Shown here: positions 1 to 11,548 of the stretch, piece after piece
How positions within the stretch are numbered: position 1 is the stretch's first letter
Layout: every line of letters starts with the position of its first letter
NCBI GenBank assembly: GCA_032622095.1
Contig: CP136065.1
Span: 151,345,577-151,409,576, forward strand
Length of the DNA: 64,000 nt
Source of the DNA: Siphonodentalium dalli
Lineage: Eukaryota > Mollusca > Scaphopoda > Gadilida > Siphonodentaliidae
Direction: 5' to 3'
Notes under the pieces: model-generated
What the model was told of the DNA's origin: nothing
The model's database searches: none
What the model saw: only the letters and a program-made list of their open reading frames with translations
Made by a program: the position numbers and the translations under genes

Positions 1-894
1 AATAAAACCCCAAGGTTGCATATTATTGATGCGGTATTCGCCCCGTATTAAATTGTTGAAAACTGCGGTCAGAGTAAGAAATCTTCTCAGATACAACCAC
101 ATTTTCGGCGCGAATCATCGCGTGGAGGTCATGGAATTATATTCGGAAGAAATCGGAACCGCCCGAAAAACGACGATCGGCTGGCACGCACGGTTAAGAG
201 AACAGCCAAAACAATAGCCGACATGTCGATAACCGAAAGTAGATTCAACAAAACACAAACTAGATAATGTGATTATGTCTTGATTTTTGCATCGATATCT
301 CATGTTTTCTAATTGAAATGTCGAGAATTAATTGGCAACTAACAAAGTGTACACACTGTGTATATGTTATATATGGATTGTTTGCAAATTTAGGCGTGAA
401 TGGGTATTCGTGCACAGCATGCAAAATACGATTGGCACACCTCCGAACCGATCAGCTGATCCAGGTCGTCATGCTTCTCATCGATTGAAAATAAACAAAT
501 CGGGGAATTCCTGCCCTTCTTATCAAACGTCAACACATTTGGTCGAATTTAAGATGAAGTTATCTGCAATGGCATTATTGACTTATGTAAATGGAAATTA
601 TTACCAATATTTCAAACGCAGAGAGTGCATGAACCACCGATCGATCTATAAATTATAATAGCCCAATCGGGCTGAACTAGATCGATTGGTCTTCCTGGCA
701 TAGTGGTTGCTGCTGTAAGAGAGGGAACTCTAAATTTCTTAAATATTAAAATTTTGTTTGTTTTCAGATTTGTACAAGTTTATAATGAATATTACTAGTA
801 AAACAATATACCATTGTCTTTCATTAGTTTCAAAATAAATGAGAATTTTTTTTAATTGGTAGAAACAGCTGATCGAAAGAACAATTTAGAGTAC
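1..894. other. No recognised feature
   Basis: AT-rich sequence with only short open frames (up to 108 codons) that show no family resemblance, no splice-consistent exon pattern and no obvious repeat structure. I see nothing to annotate. Confidence 0.5.
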
Positions 895-3110
895 TCCCCT
901 TATCCCAGATTCACTTTATAGTAGCTAATTACACTTAAGTATAAATTATTTATGCTTAAGCATAATTAACTTACGATCAGCGTAATACATTTGAATTACG
1001 CTTGAGTGTAATTGGGTTCATCAGCTTTCTCACCTCTATGGGAGGAAGCCAAATTAACATTTAATAAATAATTGAGCTAAAGCCCCCCCCCCCCCCCAAT
1101 CAAGGAATCTCTAATTACACTTAAGTGCAATAAGAATATTTCTTATCGCGCTTAAGTGCAATAAGAAGATTCCTTATTGCGCTTAGAGATTCCTTATTGC
1201 GCTTAAGTGCAATACGATATTCCTTTTTGTGCTTAAGTGCAATAAGATATTCCTTATTGTGCTAGCGCAATTAGATATTTCCTTATTGAACTTAATCGCA
1301 ATTATATCTTCCCTTATTATATCGCTTAAGCTCAATTATATCGCTTAAGCTCTATTATTTATTAAATGTTAATTTGGCTCCCCATATACCTCATGTATAT
1401 TGGTATAACCTGATGTAGGTTACTGGCATTAGTAATGCGGTTGCATCCATTTCAGCTTGAGGGGAGTTCAATGAGAGTGTATATGAATTACGTTTAAGCG
1501 TACTTCATTTACGCTTAAGCGCGGAACTCATTTACACTTAAGCATAATTAATATGAATAATGCTTAAGCAAATACCTAACTCCAACTGATTTCCTCTGTC
1601 TGAATAATTGAGTCCATCTCATAGTATATGGGGGAGTCTAAACCGATGTTTGATTGATGTCTAAATTGCCAGAGTAAATTTGAGTTTAGAGAAAATCGCA
1701 TGGGAGACAGCCTTTTCAAATATATTATTTATTAGTGTAAATCAATTGCGCTCAAGCGCAAAAAATATGTGTCTAATAATATATTTGCGCTTTAGCATAA
1801 AATTGCTATAAATGTGATCTATTATATGGGAGGCCCTTTTCACATTTATTATTTATTTACGCTTAAGCGCAAATAACCTCTATCATTTGCAATTAAGCAA
1901 ATAGATCATATTTGCGCTTAAGCGCAAATCATTTGCACTTAAGCGCAAATAAAAATCAATATGCAATGATCCCCCCTGAATTAATTTTACATGGCACAGG
2001 CCTAAACACATCACTAAAGTTGATATAGCCCCACCATATGAGGGAAACAATCCCCCAGAAACCCCAAGATCTGTTTTATGACCATGGAAATGATATAGAT
2101 CTGTGTAGGATATGTCTCTTTTATAAAATATACTATATCTCTGGGATGGCGACACAAATTCTTGGGGACAGGGATGCTGATATTATGAAAATAGGGGTTT
2201 TCCCCCAACTTCAAGTCAATGAGTACACCATATGAGGGAAGAAAACCTCAGTAACCCCTAATTCCCTATTTATGGCCATGGAAATGGTATATATCTGTGC
2301 AGGAGATAATAAAATATACATGAGCTCTGGGAGTGAGGCACCAAATCTTGGGACACCAGGGACAGAGATGCTGATATGCATATGGAAATATGTTTTTTCT
2401 TCAACTTCGAGTCTGTATGGGGCTATTACTATGGGCCCATGCTAATATAATATGAGATGGACTCAATCATTCACATCAGAGGGATGTAATGGAGTGTTAG
2501 GTATTTGCGCTTAAGCGCAAATAAATTGATAGACACATATTTGTGCTTAAGCGCAAATGATTTACGCTTAAGCACAAATATTTGCGCTTAATGATTTATG
2601 CTTAAGCACAAATATTTGCGCTTAAGCGCAAATAAATAATAAATGTGAAAATGGCCTCCCATACTATTTCCGCTAAAGCGCATATGATTTGTATTTAAGT
2701 ATAAATGATTTGCTCTTAAGTGCAAATGATTTACACTTAAGCGTAAATGATTTGCGATTAAGCAGAATCAGAATAAATGTGAAAACGGCTTCTCGTATAA
2801 TCGCTTAAGCATAATTCATTTATGATTAAGTGTAATTAATCTATCAATGAAAATAAATGACCAGTGAGCTTAAGTGTAAATCAATTACGCTTAAGCACAC
2901 TTTAATCAATTACGCTTAAGCACACTAGTCATAATTCTATTACTCATAGGAGTAATGCTTTATCCACATCATACGGTTGAGCGTAAGTGAAGTACGCTTT
3001 ATATGTGTGCATTACACCTGAGTGTAATACATTACGCTTAATTGTAATTCACTTACGCTAATGTGCAATTAGCTAATACATGTGAAGAAGGCTTTCCATT
3101 ATAGTTATCA
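895..3110. repeat. Palindrome field built on TTAAGC core
   Basis: Dozens of short perfect or near-perfect palindromes of the form TTTGCGCTTAAGCGCAAAT, with variants (CTTAAGTGCAATAAG, TTACGCTTAAGCGTAAAT), are scattered at irregular spacing. They sit inside larger inverted repeats. One has arms at 1048-1077 and 1349-1378 with short CTTAAG repeats in its loop. Another pairs 1608-1623 with 2451-2466, and 1828-1870 with about 2627-2670. A poly-C run lies at 1083-1097. No ORF of note. It looks like a nested foldback or MITE cluster whose filler is itself palindromic; the class is not recognised. Confidence 0.75.
2032..2420. repeat. Two-copy tandem repeat, ~195-bp unit
   Basis: Two diverged head-to-tail copies, each opening with CACCATATGAGGGAA (2032 and 2226) and sharing a later ATGG(A)CCATGGAAATG block and 'gatgctgatat'. 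They form the non-palindromic centre of the surrounding inverted repeat. The small ORFs across this stretch on both strands are not conserved between the copies, so I do not treat them as genes. Confidence 0.6.
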
Positions 3111-4001
3111 TCCATCAGAATGAATAGTGCTTACTAAAGCTTGACAACAGAATTTGCCATTAAAAACATTTCATGGCCAATGAGCTAACAAATGTTCTGT
3201 ACTGGCATATTGAATACCAATTATTTGTACTATTGTACAGGTATAATGTAATTAAACAGTTTTGAGTTACAAAAGTAAGACAACTCTTTCTGCACGGTAC
3301 TGTGCTTGCGGCCAGATTGATGTAAAAATTCGGTCAATGCGCTTACAATTTTCTATAAATAGTAACATTTTGGAATTATTACCTCTCGATCACTGTTCGA
3401 TTATAATCTTTGCCACTAACTCGGCCAATGTTCTTCCGTTTGTGATTTCACGCAACAATTCCCTTTCTATTCCTTCCCTGTCGAATTGACTACCGATTGC
3501 GATGTCAATTTGTTTTTCGCTTTAATATTCTGATGTGCATGACGCTATTCCAGCGAACGGTCATCCTCCCTAGAAGCCATTTCTGAGAACGAAACCCGAT
3601 TCAATCCCAATCGAGTCGGAAGTGCTCGGTCATTTCCGTGACTGCACAAGACAACGCATCGGTTTGTATTTTCGTGTTATTATGGTGAGATTAATCGGGA
3701 CGATTGATGAATATAAATAGTTAGCCGAATGGCCGTATACTGTGTACAAACTGACTTCAGGGTGGGGGATTTCGTGTATCTGAGTTATTTTATTCACTCT
3801 TCCCACAGAATGACGCAGGGAACTCAATTGTGAGGTTCAATTTACGTTTCACATCACTTTAAGCATTTTATGTAATTCAAGATGGAGTCCAAGATGGCTG
3901 CCATTTTCCTATAAGTCAGCTTGGTGCAATTATAGTGAGAACATCTTGTCATATGTATACACATGTATACATTTTTGTGAAGCTAAGACATAACGTCACC
4001 T
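3111..4001. other. No recognised feature
   Basis: Mostly unique-looking AT-rich sequence with ORFs below 80 codons that show no recognisable domain. A short 'ccaagatggctgccatttt' word near 3890 resembles a word in the satellite arrays at 30 and 62 kb, but nothing more. Confidence 0.4.
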
Positions 4002-4005
4002 TTAA

Positions 4006-5581
4006 CCCTTTGAACCCGACTGGCCGCAAAAGCGGCCAGCCAGAAAACGTTCATACACCCGACTGGCCGCAAAAGCGGCCAGCAGCATTCAGTGACATCA
4101 TAAACCTATGTGGCATGTGTATACATGTTATAACCATTGGTATATCCACTTATATCTATGTAAATGATCCCAAGGAACTTCAGCAGTGCCATGGGTGCAT
4201 GTGTATGAGTTTGTTGCCTACTAGTTGGGGTAGAAAAACACGCGCATGCGCACAGCGCAGAATTCAACAAACGTACATTATTTTAAGCGACTCGGGTAAA
4301 GCTCTACATTGTTGCGCGGTTCGCAGGATTGTAGAAAGACACCGTTTCGATCACTCTTTTTGGTTTAAATTAGTATTGAATACATAATCAGTGTTCTGTC
4401 ATATGTGAGGAAGGCGCACGCAGTTTCTTATTTGAGTCGATTTGTTTCGCGCATGCGCATAGGATAAAATGATAAATGTATGGATTTTTGTGAAATGATA
4501 CAATCACATCAAGGATCTCCATAGACATAAATTTGCGTTATACAGCTGCACGTTTTGACATTACACCAGAGTAGTATTGTGGAAATGGGTTGCATGGTCA
4601 CAATACCATCTAGTCCGATCTACTTGCGCGTGCACATTATAAACACGTGGTCAAATCGTGCATTATTGAGCAATTATGTAAAGTTTAAGACTCGTGGCAC
4701 CATTTGAACATGACCATCACCGTGCCCTTTAGGCGATGTCTAAAACGGGACGTAATGCCATTCGATGCACAGGGAATTAAGTGGTGTCATTCGATCACTT
4801 GGGCTGTATGCTTAGCAACCATTGATACCGTTAAATACAAACTACATGTAGGTTCAATCTTCTGACCTGATGTATCTCCAGTTTCACAATAGGTATTGAC
4901 TGCATAGAAACTGCCGTTTCTTAGCGCGGAATTATACGACGCCATAAGCTATAATTGCATTATACTTTCAGTTCCGGGTAGTTGCTTAGAAACCATTACC
5001 AGGGAGTGATCGTGTGGCAAAGTATACCGTTCTAACAAAAATACACAGTGGCCCATGGGAACATACCTGTAAAATTTCATACCTGTAGCACCATTTGAAC
5101 ATAACCATCAGCATGTGCATGCCAAGAATGTCTAAATTGGGGCATAATATAATTGGATTCACAGGGCAATGTGTCATTCGATCATTTGGGGTATTTGCTT
5201 AGCAACCGTTGCTACCCTTAAATACAAGTTAGGGTCAGACTTCTGGCCAGATATATCTCAAATTTCACAATAGGGTGTTGACTGCATCAAAAACGCCACT
5301 TCCTTAGGCTGAATTACGACCGTAAAAGCTATAATTGTATTTTACTTTCAATATCGGGTAGATGGCTAGCAACCGTTACCAGGGAGTGACCACGTGGCAA
5401 TGTAACCAGATCGTAATATAATCAGTGGTCCATGGGGAACATACATCTAAAGTTTCAGAAATGTGACACCACTTGAACATAAACAACACCATACATCTAA
5501 ACACTGGTCACAATATAAAAAATACCACTGGGAGCCCAGGGTCAGGGTGTCGATCGTTGTGGGGAGCCAGGGTTCAAAGGG
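4006..5581. mobile_element. Non-autonomous piggyBac-like element (TTAA target)
   Basis: Terminal inverted repeats CCCTTTGAACCC (4006-4017) and GGGTTCAAAGGG (5570-5581) are each bordered by TTAA (4002-4005 and 5582-5585), the target duplication of piggyBac-type transposons; piggyBac ends commonly start CCC after TTAA. Two identical hairpins, CTGGCCGCAAAAGCGGCCAG, sit at 4020-4039 and 4063-4082 just inside the left end. The body holds two diverged ~390-bp direct repeats (about 4690-5040 and 5088-5405), each with 'agcaaccrtt...accagggagtga'. There is no transposase ORF; the 150-codon frame at 3935-4387 crosses the left end and is not credible. Family assignment rests on ends and target site only. 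Confidence 0.75.
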
Positions 5582-5675
5582 TTAAGTGCCAAAATTGGAA
5601 CTCCCCCGTCCAAGATGGTTGCCAAAATGGCGACCGGAAGTGGAATTTTTACGTTTTGTACTATAATACCTTTAA

Positions 5676-6144
5676 AGGTACTCAACCCGTAAAGAGGGTC
5701 CCCATCTCAACAGATTCCAACAACAACAATCCGATCAGAGGGTCCTATATTACTATTGCTTTGGCTTTGGGGGTAAAAAATATTTGATTCGAGTCGAGGA
5801 ACCCATCAAACAAAGCTCAGAGTTATTAGATATTGATTTTTGAAAATTCTTATGTTCTCGAGATGAGTACTTATAACTGCCGTCAATATGGTAACATGCT
5901 CGAGATTTTACGCCAAAATTCTATTCAAACAGACAAAGATGGATAACTCTATAATCAAGTGGTAATAATTGACTACGTACTGGGCCAGAAAGAATTCCCG
6001 ATAATGAAAAATAATAGATTTCTAAAATCGATATCTAACAAATCTGAGCTTTGATGGGTGACTTCCTCGACTCGAATCAAATATTTTTGACCCCCGAAGC
6101 CATTGAAATAGTAATTGAGAGGAGTTTTATCGGGTTGAGTACCT
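5676..6144. mobile_element. TTAA-flanked MITE, copy 1
   Basis: 469-bp element with terminal repeats AGGTACTCAACCCG and CGGGTTGAGTACCT, bordered by TTAA at 5672-5675 and 6145-6148. A second inner pair, 'tatttgattcgagtcgagga', recurs inverted near the right end. Almost the same sequence occurs at 11998-12476, and a right-hand fragment at about 10880-11114. No coding capacity. Probably another TTAA-class non-autonomous family. Confidence 0.75.
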
Positions 6145-6618
6145 TTAAGATAAGTTTCTGTGGTTTGGAACTGGTAACTAATTGAGAATTGTGACTTTAT
6201 TTTGTATTTACTAATTTAGCATGTTAACTGACCATTGGAGCAATGAAATATGCTATTCGTGGGGTCCACACCCCTAATTCCGATCACTCAAAAATTCGAT
6301 TTTATAAAACGCGGTATAACATTTCACAAAAGATCCCCATTGGGATTCTGGTCATATTTCATCAAGAAGTGGGAAGAACTGGGCAATGTAAATGATGCAT
6401 TCTATGTTTTATTGATATTCGAACTGAATGGTACCAAAATTTTCACTTTGGCTCAAAATGGCCACCAAAATGGCCACCAAAATATGGAAAATGGCAATTA
6501 TTATCCCAGCGTGCCAGGCAACCGCTTTCAAGTTGTGTGGTGATGCACACAATTGATTATTCTGTCTTTATACATTGAATACCAACATTTCTTATGCACC
6601 TTGATTCATTTTTATACG

Positions 6619-7453
6619 CCCTTTTTGAAAAAAGGTCGTATTATGTAATCAGTCTGTCCATCTGTCCGTCCGTCTGTCTGTCGTCCGTCTGTTAACATTT
6701 TTGGTTTCCGATCGATAACTCCAGTTTGGATAATTTGATCTTAACCAAAGTTGGTATGTGTATTTCCCAGCTAAAGATACAGGCCAAGTTCTAATATGGG
6801 TTCCGTCCAATTATTTTTACATGAGTTACGGCCCTTTTCGACTTAGAATATGACCGTCTGTTAATATTTTTGGTTTCCGACCGATAACTCCAGTTTGGAT
6901 TATTTGATCTGAACCAAAGTTGGTATGTGTATTTCAGGTAAAACTACAGGCCAAGTTCGAATATGGGTTCCGTCCAATTATTCTTACATGAGTTACAGCC
7001 CTTTTTCGACTTAGAATTTGACCATCTGTTAACATTTTTGGTTTCCGGCCGACTACTCCAGTTTGGATTATTTGATCTGAACCAAAGTTGGTATGTGTAT
7101 TTCCCAGCTAACGATACAGGCCAAGTTCGAGTATGAGTTCCGTCCAGTTATTTTAGTGTGAGTTACAGCCCTTTTTCGACTTAGAATTTGACCAATTTCA
7201 TAACATTTCGGTTTCCGACCGATAACTCCAGTTTTGATTATTTGATCTGAACCAAAGCTGGTATGTGTATTTCCCAGCCAAGTTCGAATATAGGTTCTGT
7301 CTAATTATTTTCACATGAGTTACAGCCATTTTTCGACTTAGAATTTGACTGAATTTTGGCATTGAAATTAGGGGTATATCAGATATTCTTCAAATGTAAG
7401 CCCAAAGTATTATATTATTTTGCGGTAGTACAATTTGAAATAGCTAAAGGGCG
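6619..7453. repeat. Tandem-core repeat, TACGCCC ends
   Basis: Starts TACGCCCTTT and ends AAAGGGCGTA. A (GTCC/GTCT)n microsatellite at 6655-6690 is followed by about four ~165-bp tandem copies containing 'gtttccgaycgataactcca', 'gaaccaaagttggtatgtgt' and 'gagttacrgccc'. It reads on the minus strand as the same family as 54430-54785 (plus). It is inserted in the left arm of the surrounding foldback. Confidence 0.7.
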
Positions 7454-8394
7454 TATTTTGCCACGCCCTAGCGATGCTCTTGTTACTATTTACTATTCTG
7501 AAATTACCAGAATTATGGGATTGTTCTATCACAAACAGCATCAAACTCGGCAAAAAATAACTTTTCATGTTTGGACCATTTTTTTCAAGTAAAATGGAAC
7601 TATCTTTAGTATCAAAGGTAATTTTATTTTGATATGCCTTAAATATGTCATAGTGTGGTGTTTTTGACAACATTACTCGAGATGACTTGCAAAATGGCAA
7701 CCAAATTTGGTAAAAAGTTTATATTCCGAACATTATTCTCTGCTGTTCCGAAATGGTAGCAAATTGTGACTCACTTGGTTATTAAACATGCTACTTAATC
7801 AACTGACAACTAAATCTTATATTCTGGTTGTCCCAGCACCTTATAAGGCACGACAATTGTTGAAATTGAACTGAAAGGGATCATATTATTTGGCTACTCT
7901 GGCCCATTAGCATCAAAATTGATTAACTTATAAACTATTGTCAGGAAGCAGTTTTCTTCACATTGCATATAAAACGCAATTAATGTGGAGAACACTCTGA
8001 TATTACCTCTATCGATTAACATATCCTTGAGTTATTGTGGAAAGCGATAGTCGCCCAAAGGTGCACGAGTACAAATCATGTTCCACTCACACATGTATAT
8101 TCATAGTATTCATTCATTATATCGAAGTAGGTGCCCATACATATGAACCACTTTTCGTACCATCGCCCTAACAACGCCTATATATTAAAAACCTAGTCTG
8201 CACACGATGAACGTAACCTAAAAACAATCAAATTAATTCGGCCATCTTCATCATATAATCTGTCACCACATTCAGGGGTGATAGGAAGACAGTCAGCCAT
8301 GACTATATCACCCCTGGCAATATACATCTATAGTCTATTAATATTATATTTATTTGTAATTGTACTTTCCATGTGTGTATATTGTAAATAAAAT

Positions 8395-9935
8395 TATCCT
8401 ATCCTATCCTATCACTCCATATATACATGAACACCACATAAATGGCCATGTGCCACTCGCTGTATGGACATACACCTCACCCATTACCATACAGCCACAC
8501 TTGGGTTTACCCATACACCAACGCATGACCATATAGCCGTGAATAACCATGCAGCCTCACCAGGTATACTCCTACACCTCACACGACCTGTATACATATT
8601 CCTGTATACGTATTCGCCTCACCATAGGTCATAGTCACTCCATGTATATTTATTTGCCACATGCATAGCTATATAGCCTCTAAAGATATACATATACACC
8701 TCACCGATGACCATACAGTCACTCCTGGTATACATGTTCGCTACATCCATGATCATACATCACTTCTTGTATACAACCTATTTGCCTCACCAGTGGTCAT
8801 AGTCTCATTCCCTGTGTATATACATATTTGCGACACCTGTGGCCATATAGCCACTCAAGATATACATATACACCCAACCCAAAACCATAGAGTCACTCCA
8901 GGTATATACATATATACCTCACCAATGGCCTTACAGACCTTCTAGATATATCAATGTCCCGTACCGCGCACACAGTCATTCATACACTCCAGACTTGCAT
9001 ATACACCTGACCCATGACAATTCAGCCTCTCGCTGTATACGCATAAACCACATTCGTGATCATAGTCACTCCTTGTATATCAATTCACCCCACCATTAAT
9101 TTTGCCATACTGTCAATCCCTATATACATATTGGCCATGCTATGGCCATATATGCATTCATGATATACACATACACCTCACCCATGATCACAGTGTCACT
9201 CCAGGTGTATATATATATATACCTCATCAATGGCCATAAAACCCTTCTAGATACACCAATACCCCGCACACACGGCCATTCGTACACTTCAGACTTGCAT
9301 ATACAGCTCAACCGTGACAATTCAGCCACTCTCTGTATACTTATACACCCTCTCCATGAGCATTCAGCTATTCACTGTACACACCACCAATGACAATACA
9401 ATAGGCCCTACATATAAATCCCACCCATCACCATGAGGTCACTCTATATATACACTAGCCGCCAATGGCCATCAAAGTGTACTCCAGGTATGCATACACA
9501 CTTCAACAATGACCGTGCAGTCATTCCATGTACACATATACACATTGCCCATAACCATACCCTATTTATACATACACCCATCCATTACCATACATCAAAC
9601 ATATGTATACATATACACCCACCCATGACAATACAGCCACCCAATGTACATATGTACAGCCCACCCCTGACCACACTGTCACTACATATATACATACAGG
9701 ACAGTACAGCTGCTCTCGTTATGCCCATACACCACTTCAATGACCAGACAGCCACTCACTGTATACATGTTCACCTCTCACATCACCATACAGCTACTCC
9801 TAATACACCTATACATCTCACCATGGACACTCCCTCAATGACCATATAGTCACACATTGTATAACTATTCACATCATTCATGAATACAATAACTCCATGT
9901 ATACCTACTCACCTCGCCTATGACCATACAGTCAA
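8395..9935. repeat. Degenerate minisatellite
   Basis: About 1.5 kb of irregular head-to-tail repeats, unit roughly 60-70 bp, built from 'tgaccatacagtcactcc' plus 'gtatacatatacacctcacc'. It is preceded by a (TCCTA)n tract near 8397. It keeps some open frames rich in His, Ile, Thr and Tyr (8661-8945, 9142-9393, 9433-9849), which are by-products of the repeat composition. It forms the loop of the surrounding foldback. Confidence 0.75.
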
Positions 9936-10879
9936 CAGACATACACACTGTATTAAGTTGATCAATGTTGATGCTAATGGGCCAGAATAGCCACATAGTA
10001 TGATCGCTCTGAGTTCCGTTTCAACGTTCTGCCAATTTCCGTTCAAAATCAAGGAAGTTTTTGGCAAAATCCATACTGCATTCCTCAAAATGAACTTGTC
10101 ATGCCTCGTAGGGTAGCGGGACAACCAGAATAGAACAGTTAGTTAATTAAGTAGCATGTGAGTCACAATTGATTATGTATACATATACACCACGTATATA
10201 CACATATGTATATAATAATGTTTATCAAATTTGGTTGCCATTTTGGAAGCCATCTAGAGTAATTTTTTTCTAAAACAACTCAGTGTGACACATGTAACAC
10301 ATATCAAAACAATAAACATCTTTGATACCAAACATAGTTCCATTTTACTTTTAAAAAAATGGCTCAAACCTGAACAACGATTTTTTTGCCGATTTTGATA
10401 TCAGGTTTGTAACAGAAAATTTCGAATAATTCTGGTAATTGCAGTGGTTAAAATAGTAACAAATACCCAAGGTATATCATAAATGTTAGTAGTCAAACTA
10501 TATAAGACAGAATAGTCAATTGTGTGCATCACCACAACTTGTAAGCGGTTGCATGGCACGCTGGGATAATAATTACCATTTTCCATATTTTGGCGGCCAT
10601 TTTGAGCCAAAGTGACAATTTTGGTACCATTGAGTTCGAATATCAATAAGATATAGAATGCATCACTTACATTGCACAGTTCTTCCCACTTCTTGATGAA
10701 ATATGACTAGAAACCCAATGGGGATATTTTGTGAAATGTTATACCACGTGGCTAGAGGGTCTCCGTTGTGGTGGGGGGGGGGGGGGGGGGGGGGGTGTCC
10801 ACCTTGGGAAATTCCAACTGCACCCTCTCCCCTTCAATCAGAACCAGACCAAAACAAAAGTTTTGCATAATTCCATTAT

Positions 10880-11114
10880 TACCACTTGATTTTAGAGTTA
10901 TCCATCTTTATCTGCAAGACCGTCCGTTTGACCCTCGTGCTTCAATCAGTTTGTGGTCCACACACAATAGAAACCGCAAAGTTCAAACATCAATATCTAA
11001 TCACTCTGAGGTTTCATGGGTGGTGGGTTCCTCGACTCGAATCAAATATTTTTTACCCCCCGAAGCCAAAGAAATAGTAATTTAGGAGCGTCTGATCGGA
11101 TTGAGTACCTTTAA
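10880..11114. mobile_element. Right-hand fragment of TTAA MITE
   Basis: Shares 'ggttcctcgactcgaatcaa', a CCCCCGAAGCC block and the right end CGGATTGAGTACCT followed by TTAA (11111-11114) with the full copies at 5676-6144 and 11998-12476. The left part is diverged or missing and is preceded by a poly-G tract (about 10771-10794). Confidence 0.6.
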
Positions 11115-11169
11115 TTATAATAGCTTTTTTAGTTGCGGCAGGTGAATCTTTTGTGGAATCCCTTACCTG

Positions 11170-11545
11170 CTAGGTGGCATTTGTTAGTTGAATTATCTTG
11201 CAATCTATCATTGATAGGGATGATTTGTTAGTAAAGTCAGTAAAGTTATTATCATGTCAGAATCGGTGTATGGTTTTCTTGCATGTTGTTTTCCAGTAGT
11301 TGGCATCTACTTTACTATGCACATTTTGAAGTATGTATAAAGGGTCAGGAAGAGAGTATTTTTTCATTATTCTCCCGACGTGTATAAACCAGTTATGGCT
11401 ATTATCGTCCATGATGAGTTGTCTTAGTGCTAGCTCTCTTTCAGCAGAGTTGTGAGTTTTTGCAATATTGATGAAATATTTTTTGGTTTTGAGGTCTATT
11501 GCACCTTGTATAGGTATAGTAGTGTGGTCGTTGGAGAGTTGAACC
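11170..11545 (-). pseudogene. Non-LTR retrotransposon, C-terminal piece
   Basis: The minus strand reads as the region after the thumb of CR1/Jockey-type non-LTR reverse transcriptases: 'ERELALRQLIMDDNSHNWF' followed by 'HVGRIMKKYSLPDPLYIL' and a 'KVDANYWKTTCKK' tail, with a stop soon after. It continues the decayed reverse transcriptase at 14150-15520, from which it is separated by the inverted-repeat element at 11549-14141. No intact frame; a dead copy. Confidence 0.6.
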
Positions 11546-11548
11546 CGG

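Larger units (their letters stand above)
6250..10770. repeat. Large foldback (inverted repeat) structure
   Basis: The left arm (about 6290-6560, 7480-7620 and 7770-7930) pairs, in inverted order, with the right arm (about 10500-10750, 10310-10450 and 9950-10170). Matching landmarks are 'tatggaaaatggcaattatt' at 6481 against its complement near 10571, the AATTACCAGAATTAT region at 7501 against 10430, and 'attctggttgtccc' near 7820 against 'gggacaaccagaat' near 10120. The arms are diverged. The loop is the minisatellite at 8.4-9.9 kb, and the left arm is interrupted by a separate repeat at 6619-7453. The TTAA MITE at 5676 and its fragment near 11.1 kb face each other outside the arms, so the palindrome may span 5.7-11.1 kb. 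Confidence 0.65.

Noticed and set aside
3935-4387. 150-codon frame at the piggyBac-like left end
   Set aside because: It crosses the element boundary and the hairpins and has no transposase motif.
8661-9849. Open frames of 83-138 codons rich in His, Ile, Thr and Tyr
   Set aside because: They follow the minisatellite unit, change frame between units and have no start or splice logic; they are composition artefacts.
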